Assembly (NCBI RefSeq): GCF_030717845.1
Contig: NZ_JAUZVZ010000030.1
Location: 1-42,080, forward strand
DNA from: Alkalimonas collagenimarina
GTDB lineage: Bacteria > Pseudomonadota > Gammaproteobacteria > Enterobacterales > Alteromonadaceae
Reading direction: 5' to 3'
DNA length: 42,080 nt
Shown: in pieces, positions 8,973 through 18,831 of the stretch
Numbering within the stretch: position 1 is the first letter of the stretch
Layout: every line of letters starts with the position of its first letter
Translations under genes and position numbers: made by a program
Notes under the pieces: model-generated
Database searches by the model: none
What the model was told of the DNA's origin: nothing
What the model saw: the letters and a program-made list of their open reading frames with translations, nothing else

Positions 8973-10187
8973 ATGAAGTTACCTATTTATTTAGATTATG
9001 CGGCGACAACTCCGGTTGATCAGCGTGTGGCAGAAAAAATGATGGAATTTATGACGATGGATGGCCAATACGGCAATCCGGCGTCTCGTTCTCACCGCTT
9101 TGGCTGGCAAGCTGAAGAGGCGGTCGAACTGGCCCGTAGTCAGGTTGCTGAACTGGTGAATGCGGACCCGCGTGAAATTGTCTGGACATCGGGTGCCACC
9201 GAGTCAAATAACTTAGCGATCAAAGGTATAGCTGGTTTTTATCACAAAAAAGGCAAGCATTTAATTACCTTAAAAACCGAACACAAAGCGGTGCTGGATA
9301 CCATGCGTGCTCTGGAGCGGGAAGGCTACGAAGTCACCTACCTGGATGTTACGCCAGACGGTTTGGTGGATATGGCAGCACTTAAAGCAGCCATTCGCCC
9401 AGATACTATTTTGATCAGCATTATGTTTGTCAACAATGAGATCGGTGTGGTGCAGGATATTCCAGCCATCGGTGAACTGTGCCGTGAAAAAGGCATTGTT
9501 TTTCATGTCGATGCGGCTCAAGCAGCTGGTAAAGTGGATATCGACTTGCAGCAACTCAAAGTCGATTTGATGTCGTTTTCTGCGCATAAAATTTATGGCC
9601 CTAAAGGGGTTGGCGCTCTGTATGTACGTCGTAAACCGCGTATTCGTTTAGAAGCGCAAACACACGGTGGCGGCCATGAGCGTGGTATGCGTTCAGGCAC
9701 ATTAGCAACCCATCAAATTGTGGGTATGGGCGAAGCTTTTCGGATTGCCAAAGAAGAAATGGCTGAAGAACGTCAGCGCTTTGCAACCTTGCGTCAGCGT
9801 TTGTGGGATGGCGTCAAAGATATTGAACAAGTGTTTTTAAATGGTGATGCGGCGCAGCGTGTGCCTGGCATTACCAACATCAGCTTTAACTATGTTGAAG
9901 GTGAGTCGTTGATCATGGCCCTTAAAGATATTGCGGTGTCATCGGGTTCAGCCTGTACATCAGCCAGTCTGGAGCCTTCTTATGTCCTCAGAGCCTTAGG
10001 CATGAGTGATGAGTTGGCACATAGCTCGATCCGCTTCAGCATTGGTCGTTACACCACTGAAGCCGACATCGACCACACCATCAAGATTGTCAATGACGCC
10101 ATCGCGCGCCTTCGTGACATGTCGCCACTGTGGGATATGTACAAAGAGGGTATCGATTTAAATTCAGTTGCGTGGGTTGCTCACTAA
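8973..10187 (+). CDS. iscS: Cysteine desulfurase IscS
   Basis: IscS is the PLP enzyme that removes sulfur from cysteine and hands it to IscU and to tRNA-thiolation partners. From the ATG at 8973 the protein is 404 residues, identical in length to E. coli IscS, and starts [16 protein letters not shown]. An alternative GTG at 8961 would add four residues but coincides with the GTGGAG ribosome site. The PLP lysine is in [17 protein letters not shown] (near residue 206), and the catalytic loop [14 protein letters not shown] holds Cys328. The C-terminal VAWVAH-type tail used to bind IscU is present. It lies 21 bp after iscR and 32 bp ahead of iscU. Confidence 0.98.
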   Translation: MKLPIYLDYAATTPVDQRVAEKMMEFMTMDGQYGNPASRSHRFGWQAEEAVELARSQVAELVNADPREIVWTSGATESNNLAIKGIAGFYHKKGKHLITLKTEHKAVLDTMRALEREGYEVTYLDVTPDGLVDMAALKAAIRPDTILISIMFVNNEIGVVQDIPAIGELCREKGIVFHVDAAQAAGKVDIDLQQLKVDLMSFSAHKIYGPKGVGALYVRRKPRIRLEAQTHGGGHERGMRSGTLATHQIVGMGEAFRIAKEEMAEERQRFATLRQRLWDGVKDIEQVFLNGDAAQRVPGITNISFNYVEGESLIMALKDIAVSSGSACTSASLEPSYVLRALGMSDELAHSSIRFSIGRYTTEADIDHTIKIVNDAIARLRDMSPLWDMYKEGIDLNSVAWVAH

Positions 10188-10219
10188 CGCTCACTTAACT
10201 GACTCAGGAGGTAACAGGT

Positions 10220-10609
10220 ATGGCTTACAGCAGCAAAGTAATTGATCATTATGAAAACCCCCGCAATGTGGGTGCTTTTGAAAAAGATGATCCAACCATC
10301 GCCACTGGCATGGTCGGCGCACCCGCCTGTGGTGATGTAATGCGTTTACAGTTGAAAGTAAACGAGCAAGGCATCATCGAAGATGCGCGTTTTAAAACCT
10401 ACGGTTGTGGCAGTGCCATTGCCTCCAGCTCTCTGGTGACCGAATGGGTCAAAGGCAAAACGCTGGCGCAGGCTCAGGAAATTAAGAACACGGATATTGC
10501 ACAAGAGCTGGCTTTGCCGCCGGTGAAAATCCACTGTTCTATTTTAGCTGAGGATGCCATTAAAGCAGCAATCGCCGATTACCAGCAGAAGCATGGTGGT
10601 CAGGAGTAA
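10220..10609 (+). CDS. iscU: Iron-sulfur cluster assembly scaffold IscU
   Basis: IscU is the scaffold on which [2Fe-2S] and [4Fe-4S] clusters are built from IscS sulfur. The 129-residue protein begins [18 protein letters not shown]. The three ligand cysteines are in place: Cys37 (GAPACGDVM), the second in [11 protein letters not shown], and the third in [11 protein letters not shown]. The LPPVK motif recognised by HscA lies just before the last cysteine. A strong AGGAGGT ribosome site precedes it. It is followed 2 bp later by iscA, indicating tight coupling. Confidence 0.98.
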   Translation: MAYSSKVIDHYENPRNVGAFEKDDPTIATGMVGAPACGDVMRLQLKVNEQGIIEDARFKTYGCGSAIASSSLVTEWVKGKTLAQAQEIKNTDIAQELALPPVKIHCSILAEDAIKAAIADYQQKHGGQE

Positions 10610-10611
10610 GC

Positions 10612-10935
10612 ATGGCGATTTCAATGACGACAGCTGCGGCGGAGCGTGTTCGCCATTTTTTGGATAATCGTGGTAAAGGTTTGGGACTTCGGGTTGGGGT
10701 AAAAACAACCGGTTGTTCTGGCCTTGCTTATGTACTCGAGTTCGTGGACGATCTGAATCAGGATGATGAAGTTTTTGAAGATCAGGGGGTTAAGTTGATC
10801 GTCGATGGCAAGAGTTTGATCTACATTGATGGTACAGAGCTTGATTTTACCCGCGAAGGTCTGAATGAAGGTTTTAAATTCAATAACCCGAATGTGAATG
10901 GCGAATGTGGTTGTGGTGAAAGCTTCACTGTCTAG
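10612..10935 (+). CDS. iscA: A-type iron-sulfur carrier IscA
   Basis: IscA receives clusters or iron and delivers them to target proteins. The 107-residue protein has the A-type signature with Cys35 ([10 protein letters not shown]) and the C-terminal pair Cys99 and Cys101 (GECGCGESF). Its length equals E. coli IscA. It starts 2 bp after iscU and ends 12 bp before hscB, inside the isc operon. Confidence 0.97.
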   Translation: MAISMTTAAAERVRHFLDNRGKGLGLRVGVKTTGCSGLAYVLEFVDDLNQDDEVFEDQGVKLIVDGKSLIYIDGTELDFTREGLNEGFKFNNPNVNGECGCGESFTV

Positions 10936-10947
10936 GAGCTGGTCACA

Positions 10948-11475
10948 ATGAATTACTTTGAACTACTGGGCGTGCCAGAGCATATGGAGCTGGATTTAAC
11001 CGTGCTCAGTCGCCATTATCTTGAACTGCAACGCCGGTTTCACCCCGATCAATTTGGCAATGCGAGCGAGCGTGATCGCCGCCAATCGGTGCAGCAGGCC
11101 GCGATGATCAACGATGCCTTCCAAACGCTGAAACATCCTATGTCTCGGGCAGAGTATCTGCTTGAGCAACGTGGGGTTGAGCTCAAGCATGAGCAGCAAA
11201 GCTTTCAGGACACGCACTTTCTTATGCAGCAAATGGAGTTGCGTGAACAATTGGCTGAGATTGCCGCTGCCCCGGAGCAAACTGAGGCATTGCAGCAGCA
11301 ACTGGAACAGGAACTCTCACAGCAGCAGCAACACCTTCGCAGTGAATTGTCCGCCGCTATTGCAAAGCAGACCGCGGAAGCGGACGCTCTGGCTGCTGCC
11401 ACACTTCGCAAACTCAAATTCTTTGATAAACTCCAGCAAGAACTCGAGTTTATTGAGCAGCAACGACAAGACTAA
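10948..11475 (+). CDS. hscB: Fe-S co-chaperone HscB (J-domain protein)
   Basis: HscB presents loaded IscU to the Hsp70 protein HscA. The 175-residue protein has an N-terminal J-domain with the HPD motif in [10 protein letters not shown] (about residues 32-34), and a C-terminal helical bundle that binds IscU, here unusually rich in Gln and Glu (for example [19 protein letters not shown]). Its length fits the family (171 in E. coli). It lies 12 bp after iscA and 5 bp before hscA. Confidence 0.96.
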   Translation: MNYFELLGVPEHMELDLTVLSRHYLELQRRFHPDQFGNASERDRRQSVQQAAMINDAFQTLKHPMSRAEYLLEQRGVELKHEQQSFQDTHFLMQQMELREQLAEIAAAPEQTEALQQQLEQELSQQQQHLRSELSAAIAKQTAEADALAAATLRKLKFFDKLQQELEFIEQQRQD

Positions 11476-11480
11476 TATTC

Positions 11481-13340
11481 ATGGCATTACTACAAATTGC
11501 AGAACCGGGGCAAAGCTCAGCTCCGCATCAACATAAATTAGCCGCAGGCATTGATCTTGGGACCACCAATTCACTGGTGGCTTCGGTGCGCAGTGGTGAA
11601 GCACAGATCTTAACCCGGGATGATGGCCCCGTGATGGTTCCTTCAGCCGTTCGTTATGGTCAGGAGCAATTGGTTGAAGTGGGGCAGAAAGCGTTGGATG
11701 CGGCGGTATTTGATGCCGAGAATACCATTTTGTCTGTGAAGCGCTTTATGGGACGAGGCTATCAGGAAATATCCCAACAGGCCGAAGCTTTACCCTATAA
11801 GCTGGTCGATCAATCAGGCTTACTGGCTATTGGTACCCGGCAAGGGGTGAAAAATCCAGTAGAGGTTTCCGCCGAAATCTTAAAGCAATTGCATGTCACG
11901 GCTGAGCAGGCGCTTGGTGGTGAGTTAACCGGTGTCGTGATTACCGTACCGGCTTATTTCGATGATGCGCAACGTCAGGCGACAAAAGATGCTGCTCGTC
12001 TGGCTGGTTTAAACGTTCTTCGACTGTTGAACGAACCGACAGCAGCGGCCTTGGCCTACGGCTTAGACTCCAAGCAGGAAGGTGTGATAGCCGTTTATGA
12101 TTTAGGTGGCGGCACCTTTGATATTTCTATTTTACGATTGCAAAAAGGCGTCTTTGAGGTGTTGGCAACCGGTGGAAACTCGGCCTTGGGTGGTGATGAT
12201 CTCGATCAGACCATCGTCGGTTGGTTGTTACAACAAACTGGTGAAACCGAGCAATCATCGCAAGGACTGCGTGAATACAAATTATTAGCACGTCGTTTAA
12301 AAGAAAAATTAACCGAGCACGATCATGTTGATTTTGTCTTGCCGCTACAAGAGGGTGAGCACCGTGGGCAATTGGACCGCGCGACCTTTGAGCAATTAAT
12401 CCAACCTTTGGTGCGCAAAACCCTGACGGCTTGCAAAGCCACTGTGCGCGATGCTGGTTTAACGGTTGATGACATTCTTGAAATTGTAATGGTGGGCGGT
12501 TCCACTCGGGTGCCCAGAGTACGTCAAGCGGTGGCTGAGCTGTTTGGTAAAGAGCCACTGACATCGATTAACCCAGATCAGGTGGTGGCCCTTGGCGCGG
12601 CTATTCAAGCCAACGTATTGGTAGGCAACAAAAGTGAGCAAGATACCTTATTGCTGGATGTGATTCCTCTGTCACTTGGTCTGGAAACTATGGGGGGGCT
12701 GGTTGAAAAAATCATTCCCCGTAATACCGTGATCCCGGTAGCGAAAGCGCAGGAGTTTACCACCTTTAAAGATGGTCAGACGGCGATGGCGATTCATGTA
12801 TTGCAAGGTGAGCGCGAACTGGTAGCAGATAACCGTTCGTTGGCCCGTTTTGAATTGCATGATATCCCGCCAATGCCCGCTGGTGGTGCTCATATCCGGG
12901 TTACTTTTCAGGTGGATGCTGATGGTTTATTGCATGTCACTGCTCAGGAAAAAAGCAGTGGTGTTAGCGCCAGTATTGAAGTGAAACCGTCTTATGGTTT
13001 AACCGACGAGCAGATCATGACCATGATCACTGGCTCGATGGCGCATGCAAAAGAAGACATGCATGCCCGTATGCTGCAAGAGCAGCGTGTAGAGGCTGAA
13101 CGGGTGCTTGAAGCTGTCGATGCCGCCTTGGCTGCCGATGGCCACTTGTTACAGGACGAAGAAAGAAGCGCCATTGATGCATCATTATTACGGCTGCGAG
13201 CGAGTAAAGACAGTGCGGATGTAGAGCAAATTAAAGCGGCGATTGAGGCCGTCAATATCAGTACCGATCAGTTTGCCGCCTTGCGGATGGATCACTCAAT
13301 ACGAACCGCCCTGAAAGGGCATAAGGTGAATGAGGTTTAG
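11481..13340 (+). CDS. hscA: Fe-S chaperone HscA (Hsp70 family)
   Basis: HscA is a specialised Hsp70 that uses ATP to release clusters from IscU to acceptors. The 619-residue protein has the actin-like ATPase domain (about residues 20-385), with [34 protein letters not shown] and [14 protein letters not shown], and [13 protein letters not shown] near its end. The substrate-binding domain follows, starting near [17 protein letters not shown]. Length and motifs match family members (616 in E. coli). It is separated from hscB by 5 bp and from fdx by 2 bp. Confidence 0.98.
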   Translation: MALLQIAEPGQSSAPHQHKLAAGIDLGTTNSLVASVRSGEAQILTRDDGPVMVPSAVRYGQEQLVEVGQKALDAAVFDAENTILSVKRFMGRGYQEISQQAEALPYKLVDQSGLLAIGTRQGVKNPVEVSAEILKQLHVTAEQALGGELTGVVITVPAYFDDAQRQATKDAARLAGLNVLRLLNEPTAAALAYGLDSKQEGVIAVYDLGGGTFDISILRLQKGVFEVLATGGNSALGGDDLDQTIVGWLLQQTGETEQSSQGLREYKLLARRLKEKLTEHDHVDFVLPLQEGEHRGQLDRATFEQLIQPLVRKTLTACKATVRDAGLTVDDILEIVMVGGSTRVPRVRQAVAELFGKEPLTSINPDQVVALGAAIQANVLVGNKSEQDTLLLDVIPLSLGLETMGGLVEKIIPRNTVIPVAKAQEFTTFKDGQTAMAIHVLQGERELVADNRSLARFELHDIPPMPAGGAHIRVTFQVDADGLLHVTAQEKSSGVSASIEVKPSYGLTDEQIMTMITGSMAHAKEDMHARMLQEQRVEAERVLEAVDAALAADGHLLQDEERSAIDASLLRLRASKDSADVEQIKAAIEAVNISTDQFAALRMDHSIRTALKGHKVNEV

Positions 13341-13342
13341 TC

Positions 13343-13681
13343 ATGCCAAAGATTATATTTTTACCCCATGCTGAGTTATGCCCGGAAGGTGCTCAGTTGG
13401 AAGCTGAACAAGGTGATACCATTCTGGATGTAGCACTAAAAAATGGTATTTCTATCGAGCATGCCTGTGAAAAATCTTGTGCCTGTACCACCTGCCATGT
13501 CGTGGTTCGTGAAGGCTTCTTTAGCCTGAATGAAAGCGATGAATTGGAAGAGGATATGCTCGACAAAGCCTGGGGTTTAGAGCCTGAATCACGCTTGGGA
13601 TGCCAGGCTAGAATCGCCACCGATGATCTGGTGGTTGAGATCCCTAAGTACACACTTAATATGGTCAGCGAAAACCACTAG
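13343..13681 (+). CDS. fdx: Adrenodoxin-type [2Fe-2S] ferredoxin of the isc operon
   Basis: This ferredoxin supplies electrons for cluster assembly on IscU. The 112-residue protein has the adrenodoxin-type ligands Cys42, Cys48, Cys51 (CX5CX2C in HACEKSCACTTCH) and Cys87 (RLGCQA), plus the extra Cys46 seen in isc ferredoxins. It is the last isc gene here. No iscX follows; a terminator begins about 60 bp downstream. Confidence 0.97.
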   Translation: MPKIIFLPHAELCPEGAQLEAEQGDTILDVALKNGISIEHACEKSCACTTCHVVVREGFFSLNESDELEEDMLDKAWGLEPESRLGCQARIATDDLVVEIPKYTLNMVSENH

Positions 13682-13743
13682 TGTACCCAGCCACTTCTGA
13701 TGCTACATCTTCTCTTTAGCATCGACTAATTTACCGATAACAG

Positions 13744-13794
13744 AGCCAGATAAGGGCTAGAGAGTTGTTTTCTCTGGTTCTTACTGGCTTTTTT
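13744..13794 (+). terminator. Terminator of the isc operon
   Basis: A long imperfect hairpin starts AGCCAGATAAG and closes CTTACTGGCT, with the inner arms AGAG/CTCT, followed by six T residues (13789-13794). It lies 62 bp after fdx. Confidence 0.85.
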
Positions 13795-13859
13795 GCATCT
13801 GTGAACTAGGCTAAAAAAAGTTCCCCAATTCTTGCATTATTTTTTCTGGAGAGAAGTTG

Positions 13860-14981
13860 ATGAAAAAATCTATCCTTGCGATGAGTTTGTTCACGGCACT
13901 ATACAGCGGTGCGACTATGGCAAATCTTCACATTAATGGCTTTGCTTCTATCAAGGGCGGGATGAGCACCGGCAGCGATAAATCACTGTATGGCTATACC
14001 GATGAATTGGATTTTAAAAACGAAAGTCTATTTGCCATTCAGGTCCGGTCCGACTTAGGTGATCGATTGTCGGTGACAGCTCAGGTCATGGGGCGGGGCA
14101 GCAATGATTTTGATGCTCGTTTTGAATGGGCATTTGTCTCCTATGATTTAACTGACAACATGACAGTAAATGCAGGGCGACTACGTACCCCATTTTATAT
14201 CTACTCTGAGTTTATGGATGTGGGTTATGCCTATGAGTGGAGCCGGGTGCCTCGCAGCGTCTATGGCCTTGGGTTTGATAACATTGAAGGGGTGTCATTG
14301 TATCGCACCGATCAACTAGGCTCCTTCGATTCAACCTTGCAAATACTCTATGGCGCTTTTGATGGTGAAGCGGGCTTTGGCTCGACTCAGTTGCAAAATT
14401 TGGCGGGGGTGAGCTGGGAGCTGGGGCAAGATTGGTATCGTTTTCGGGCCGCTTATTTTTCAGCCAAAGTGACCATTGATACAGTAGCCCTTAACCCATT
14501 ATTCGATGGTTTGACGGTATCCGGGCTCGGTGACTTAGCGCGTGAGATGGATTTTGATGATGATAAAGGAACCTTCTTTGGCTTGGGTTTAACAGTGGAC
14601 CGAAACGATATTATTGCTGTGGTTGAATACAATAAGGTGGATGTCTCTGGCTCACTTTTTGCCAAACGGACCAATTACTTTGCTTCCGTTGGCTATCGTA
14701 TCAATGAATTCACGCCATTTGTTTCATATGAACGAGAAGACTGGGATGCAAAAAGTGATATTTATCAGCCATTTTTACCCGTGCTACCGTCGCCTGGTTT
14801 GAGGGAGCTTGTGGTTGGAGCTGTTGAAGGGCAGGCAGCGGATACCAATACCTTAAACCTGGGCCTACGTTATGATTTTCATCCCTCTGCGGCTTTCAAG
14901 GCTCAATACAGTTCGCAAAAAAACAAGCTTTCTGATCAACGCAATGATGCGTTGGTTGTTGGTATTGATCTAGTGTTCTAA
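13860..14981 (+). CDS. Outer-membrane beta-barrel porin-like protein (first copy)
   Basis: The 373-residue protein has a signal peptide ending ATMA near residue 21, alternating amphipathic strands, and a terminal phenylalanine (IDLVF) as expected for a BAM substrate. Its conserved core (QVMGRGSNDFDARFEWAF, AGRLRTPFYIYSEFMDVGYA) recurs in the second copy downstream. It should be a small-solute porin of the outer membrane; the substrate is not known, but the adjacent phosphate-binding-like protein suggests an anion or an uptake role (inference). The ATG at 13860 is preferred over a TTG at 13857 because GGAGAGAAG sits 5-6 bp before it. It starts about 65 bp after the isc terminator and 10 bp before the next gene. 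Confidence 0.85.
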   Translation: MKKSILAMSLFTALYSGATMANLHINGFASIKGGMSTGSDKSLYGYTDELDFKNESLFAIQVRSDLGDRLSVTAQVMGRGSNDFDARFEWAFVSYDLTDNMTVNAGRLRTPFYIYSEFMDVGYAYEWSRVPRSVYGLGFDNIEGVSLYRTDQLGSFDSTLQILYGAFDGEAGFGSTQLQNLAGVSWELGQDWYRFRAAYFSAKVTIDTVALNPLFDGLTVSGLGDLAREMDFDDDKGTFFGLGLTVDRNDIIAVVEYNKVDVSGSLFAKRTNYFASVGYRINEFTPFVSYEREDWDAKSDIYQPFLPVLPSPGLRELVVGAVEGQAADTNTLNLGLRYDFHPSAAFKAQYSSQKNKLSDQRNDALVVGIDLVF

Positions 14982-14991
14982 GGGGAACTCT

Positions 14992-15414
14992 ATGAAAAAA
15001 ATGCTGTTAGGTGCATGCATGCTGGGAGCTTGCCTGAGTTGGCCGTTGCACGCTGAAACGGTGGTTATTGTAGTTCACCCTTCAAATACCGCTGACATTA
15101 GCACAGATGAGTTGTCGCGATTATACCTTGGGCGGACTCGAACCTTTTCCAATGGTGAGTCTGCAGTACCGATTAATCTGGCTGAAAATCAACCCATGCG
15201 TACTGTGTTTGATGAAAAAGCCCTCAGCCGAAGCTCGGCGCAACTGAAAGCATATTGGTCAAAACTAGTTTTTACTGGTAAAGGGTCACCACCGCAGGAA
15301 GCCGATACAGTGGACGAAATGGTCAAACTCGTGGCCACGAACCCTAGCATTATTGGTTATGTGCCTGAATCAGCGGCAGATGACCGGGTCCGTATTGCTT
15401 TACGTCTTGAGTAG
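14992..15414 (+). CDS. Short PstS-like periplasmic phosphate-binding-domain protein (first copy)
   Basis: The 140-residue protein has a Sec signal peptide cut after LHA and one half-domain of the type 2 periplasmic-binding fold seen in PstS-like proteins. Recognisable blocks are VVHPSNTADISTDELSRLYL, the SSAQLKAYWSKLVFTGKG stretch and NPSIIGYVPES. A full PstS is more than twice as long, so this is a stand-alone lobe; such short proteins are often annotated as phosphate ABC transporter substrate-binding protein without proof of binding. No ABC permease or ATPase gene is nearby. It lies 10 bp after the porin gene and is probably in the same transcript. A second copy of this pair follows. Confidence 0.8.
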   Translation: MKKMLLGACMLGACLSWPLHAETVVIVVHPSNTADISTDELSRLYLGRTRTFSNGESAVPINLAENQPMRTVFDEKALSRSSAQLKAYWSKLVFTGKGSPPQEADTVDEMVKLVATNPSIIGYVPESAADDRVRIALRLE

Positions 15415-15432
15415 ATGCTAATGGAGCGTTTT

Positions 15433-16539
15433 ATGAAAAAACAATGATTGCAACTGCCGCCACTTTGTTGGCCCTGAGCTCTACGGCCTCCGCCAATGTT
15501 GATGTCTCGGGGTATGCCTCGGTGATCGGTGGTCGTGTGCTCAGTGGCTCAGGGGTTGAAGCCTTTGATTTACCGCCCACCTATTTAGCCAATTATCCGT
15601 TGGTTGGCGTGTACGAAAAGGACTGGACGTTTAAACCAGATACCAAGTTTGGTTTGCAATTCCGTGCTAACTTACTGGATGGCTTGTCGGCTACCGCTCA
15701 GGTGGTTGCTCGTGGTGCGGATGACTTTGACGCCAGTTTTGAGTGGGCCTATTTATCTTATGAGTTGAATGATCACTGGACTTTACAAGCGGGTAAAAAG
15801 CGATTACCGCTGTATTACTACTCCGATTTTTTTGATGTCGGTTACGCCTTTTTTTGATGTCGGTTACGCCTATCTGTGGATCCGTCCACCGGCCGATAAT
15901 TATACCTGGCAGATTTTTAATTATACCGGCGTTAACGCTCAGTTTAACTATTTTGTCGGGGACTGGGATATCAGCGGTAATATTTATACCGGACGAGAAG
16001 ATGATAGCGAAAATAAGTTGCTATCACAGTTCTTTGGCTCCAACCCTATTCGGGAAATCTGGAAAGATATTGTCGGCGGGGTGATTAACTTCAATAAAGA
16101 TTGGTTGGATATTCGTTTGACCTACATGACTTACATCAATGAGCGTTATCGTACGGTTGATGGGGTGGTTGAGCGGGTAACCTGGGGCGGTGCAGACACG
16201 CGGCGAGGAAAATTTGCGGGCATCTCCGTCAATATGGACTTCGGTGATTGGTTATTATTATCAGAATTAAATCGGTTGGATTTAGCGGGAAGCAACTTTG
16301 ATACCTACATGGTCTCAGCCGGCTATCGTATCCAATCCTACACACCTTATATTTCCTATGCTCATTTTGATAGTGAAAATGAAAAGCACAACACGACCAG
16401 CTTAGGGGTTCGTTGGGATTTTCATTCCAATGCGGCATTCAAGCTACAACTTGATGACGTGAAGGATAAAGGTTTACCAGGATGGGAAGTGGCTGGCGAT
16501 AGTAAATCTCTTACCTTTGGTGTTGATTTAGTTTTTTAA
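15433..16539 (+). pseudogene. Second porin-like gene, frameshifted twice
   Basis: This is a paralogue of the porin at 13860-14981, sharing VVARGADDFDASFEWAYLSY, DVGYAY and a terminal VDLVF. Two lesions break it. After the natural ATG (15433) a run of six A residues (15436-15441) seems one short: adding one A gives MKKTMIATAATLL, a normal signal peptide, while the sequence as written stops after MKKQ. A perfect 22-bp tandem duplication (15827-15848 and 15849-15870) then shifts the frame in DFFDVGYA. Removing one copy and adding one A restores a single continuous barrel. An internal ATG at 15444 would give a signal peptide without positive charge. Either a decaying duplicate, a switchable gene, or a sequencing fault. 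Confidence 0.85.
15827..15870. repeat. Perfect 22-bp tandem duplication in the second porin gene
   Basis: Positions 15827-15848 and 15849-15870 are identical, each starting with seven T residues and ending GGTTACGCC. The extra 22 bp shifts the reading frame by one. Confidence 0.95.
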
Positions 16540-16555
16540 ATGAGGGGGTAGACCC

Positions 16556-16969
16556 ATGACGATATTGAAAATAGTGCTGAGTAGTCTGTTGTTGTTATCT
16601 TGTTCAGTCTTTGCTGAGATTGCCATAATAGTCCACCCAGCCAACAATGCCAGTGTCGATCAGTCCGAATTGAATCGATTATTTCTAGGTCGGGGCAATA
16701 GCTTTAGCGATGGCAATCGAGCTACGCCGATGAACCTTGCCGAAGGGTTACCTGCCCGGGATAGCTTTGATAGCAAGGTATTGAACCGTTCATCAGCGCA
16801 GTTAAAGGCCTATTGGTCGAGGCTGGTTTTTACGGGTAAGGGAACGCCTCCTCCGGAGCATGCGACGTCAGCCGCCATGAAGGCAGCGGTAGCAGCTGAC
16901 CCCTCAGCGATAGGCTATGTGGCTAGTTCTGATGTCGATGATAGTGTGAAGGTCGTAGCCACATTCTAG
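16556..16969 (+). CDS. Short PstS-like periplasmic phosphate-binding-domain protein (second copy)
   Basis: The 137-residue paralogue of the protein at 14992-15414 has a signal peptide cut after VFA, then IAIIVHPANNASVDQSELN, SSAQLKAYWSRLVFTGKG and DPSAIGYVASS. It is intact although the porin just upstream is broken. It ends the duplicated module and is followed by a strong terminator. Being kept intact suggests it can work without its own porin or with the first copy (inference). Confidence 0.8.
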   Translation: MTILKIVLSSLLLLSCSVFAEIAIIVHPANNASVDQSELNRLFLGRGNSFSDGNRATPMNLAEGLPARDSFDSKVLNRSSAQLKAYWSRLVFTGKGTPPPEHATSAAMKAAVAADPSAIGYVASSDVDDSVKVVATF

Positions 16970-16985
16970 ATAAAGCCTGTTTTAC

Positions 16986-17013
16986 AAAAGCTTTCCTATG
17001 GGAAAGCTTTTTT
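16986..17013 (+). terminator. Terminator after the porin/binding-protein module
   Basis: A 10-bp stem AAAGCTTTCC/GGAAAGCTTT with a 4-nt loop runs into a T stretch (17008-17013). Confidence 0.9.
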
Positions 17014-17101
17014 GTAGGCAAGCCAAAATAATGAACCAAACTTAGTTTGTAGCGAAATAAAGTTTTTTGGCCGGATCATAGGTTTTTTCTTCAGGATCAC
17101 G

Positions 17102-17107
17102 TATAAT
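17102..17107 (+). promoter_or_regulatory. -10 element of the ndk promoter
   Basis: A consensus TATAAT lies 45 bp before the ndk start. No clear -35 hexamer is visible at 16-18 bp upstream, so an activator or weak promoter is possible. Confidence 0.5.
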
Positions 17108-17151
17108 TTCGCGCCTTTAAAATTTAACCTATTCATTCAAGGAGTCCTTTC

Positions 17152-17583
17152 ATGGCCTTAGAACGTACCTTTTCAATTGTTAAGCCTGATGCAGTGGCTA
17201 AAAATCTGGTTGGCGCTATCTATCAACGGTTTGAAGCAGCTGGCCTACGCCTTGTTGCAGCAAAAATGCTACACTTAAGTCAGGAACAAGCAGAAGGGTT
17301 CTACGCTGAACATAAAGAGCGTCCGTTTTTCAATGCATTGGTTTCTTTCATGACGTCTGGCCCTGTGATGGTTCAGGTATTAGAAGGCGAAGATGCTGTT
17401 CGTAAAAATCGCGAAATCATGGGTGCTACTAATCCAAAAGAAGCGTTAGCTGGCACTTTACGTGCTGATTACGCCGATAGCATTGATGAGAATGCGGTTC
17501 ATGGCTCCGATGCTGTTGAATCAGCGGCTCGTGAAATTGCGTACTTCTTCACCGATGCAGAGCTTTGCCCACGTACTCGTTAA
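17152..17583 (+). CDS. ndk: Nucleoside diphosphate kinase
   Basis: Ndk balances nucleoside triphosphates by phosphate transfer through a histidine. The 143-residue protein starts [20 protein letters not shown], and the active-site histidine lies in [12 protein letters not shown] (about residue 117). Length matches the bacterial family. A clear AAGGAG ribosome site precedes the ATG. It is the first gene of the ndk-rlmN-pilW-rodZ-ispG-hisS run common in gammaproteobacteria. Confidence 0.98.
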   Translation: MALERTFSIVKPDAVAKNLVGAIYQRFEAAGLRLVAAKMLHLSQEQAEGFYAEHKERPFFNALVSFMTSGPVMVQVLEGEDAVRKNREIMGATNPKEALAGTLRADYADSIDENAVHGSDAVESAAREIAYFFTDAELCPRTR

Positions 17584-17602
17584 TTGCGAGTGTCGGTAAG
17601 TA

Positions 17603-17627
17603 ATCAAGGGGGCTCAGCCCCCTTGAT
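17603..17627. terminator. Hairpin after ndk without T-tract
   Basis: A perfect 11-bp stem ATCAAGGGGGC/GCCCCCTTGAT with a TCA loop follows ndk by 20 bp. No T run follows, so it may attenuate or stabilise the ndk transcript 3' end rather than stop transcription fully. Confidence 0.6.
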
Positions 17628-17680
17628 GCGTCTTACTGGTTGGGTCCATGGCTCCTTATTGTTAGACAGGAATAGATCAC

Positions 17681-18808
17681 ATGACAACATCTGCCGAAAA
17701 AATTAATTTGCTCAACTTTACCCGGCCGCAAATGAAAGCGTTCTTTGCGGAAATGGGCGAGAAACCTTTTCGTGCTGATCAGGTGATGAAGTGGATCTAT
17801 CATTACTGTGTTGATGATTTTGATCAGATGACCAACATCAACAAAGTCCTGCGAGAAAAACTGAAAGAGCGCTGTGAAATCCGTGCCCCAGAAGTGGCTA
17901 CTCGACAAGATAGTCTGGATGGCACCATTAAGTTTGTGATGCGGTTAGATGGTGGGCAAGAGGTTGAAACGGTCTGGATCCCTGAAAAAGACCGTCGTAC
18001 GCTATGTGTCTCATCACAAGTAGGTTGCGCCCTCGACTGCTCCTTTTGCTCTACGGCCCAGCAAGGTTTTAACCGTAACCTTACGGTGGCTGAAATTATT
18101 GGACAAGTGTGGCGGGTATCGAAAATTATTGGCAGCTTTGGTGATACAGGCGAGAAGCCAGTCACCAATGTGGTGATGATGGGCATGGGAGAGCCTTTGC
18201 TTAATGTGAACAATGTGATTCCATCGATGGAGCTGATGATGGAAGATTATGGCTTTGGTTTGTCCAAACGTCGTGTCACCTTAAGTACCTCAGGGGTTGT
18301 GCCTGCACTGGATGCGATGTTGGGGAAAATTGATGTGGCGCTGGCCATTTCACTGCACGCCCCTAACAATGAGCTGCGCAGTCAACTGGTGCCTGTGAAT
18401 AAAAAGTATCCGATGGAAGATTTTCTGGCATCATCACGTCGCTATGTCGAATGGTCGAAAGCCAACGATAAAGTGACGGTCGAATATGTGATGCTGGAAG
18501 GCATTAACGATAGCATGGAACAAGCGCACGAGTTGGCTCATGCCCTTCGTGATACGCCCGCTAAAATCAACCTGATCCCATTCAATCCATACCCTGGTTC
18601 GCCTTACTTGCGTTCAAGCAACTCACGCATCGATCGTTTCAATAAAGTCTTGCAGCAACATGGTTTTACCGTCATGGTACGTAAGACCAGAGGCGATGAT
18701 ATTGATGCAGCTTGTGGCCAACTGGTTGGGGATGTGGTGGATCGCACCAAACGATTATTAAAAAAACAAATGAAAGGTCAGCCGATTTCAGTCAGAATGA
18801 CCTCGTAA
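17681..18808 (+). CDS. rlmN: Dual-specificity 23S rRNA/tRNA m2A methyltransferase RlmN
   Basis: RlmN is a radical-SAM enzyme that methylates A2503 of 23S rRNA and A37 of some tRNAs. The 375-residue protein has the CX3CX2C cluster motif in [16 protein letters not shown] (about residues 112-126), [13 protein letters not shown], and the C-terminal [14 protein letters not shown] block with the catalytic cysteine. Length is normal. The pilW gene starts 23 bp downstream. Confidence 0.98.
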   Translation: MTTSAEKINLLNFTRPQMKAFFAEMGEKPFRADQVMKWIYHYCVDDFDQMTNINKVLREKLKERCEIRAPEVATRQDSLDGTIKFVMRLDGGQEVETVWIPEKDRRTLCVSSQVGCALDCSFCSTAQQGFNRNLTVAEIIGQVWRVSKIIGSFGDTGEKPVTNVVMMGMGEPLLNVNNVIPSMELMMEDYGFGLSKRRVTLSTSGVVPALDAMLGKIDVALAISLHAPNNELRSQLVPVNKKYPMEDFLASSRRYVEWSKANDKVTVEYVMLEGINDSMEQAHELAHALRDTPAKINLIPFNPYPGSPYLRSSNSRIDRFNKVLQQHGFTVMVRKTRGDDIDAACGQLVGDVVDRTKRLLKKQMKGQPISVRMTS

Positions 18809-18831
18809 GGGTAGTTACTAAGGCAAAAGTT

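Noticed and set aside
18712-18831. Upstream extension of pilW inside rlmN
   Set aside because: It would hide the lipoprotein signal that begins at the ATG at 18832.
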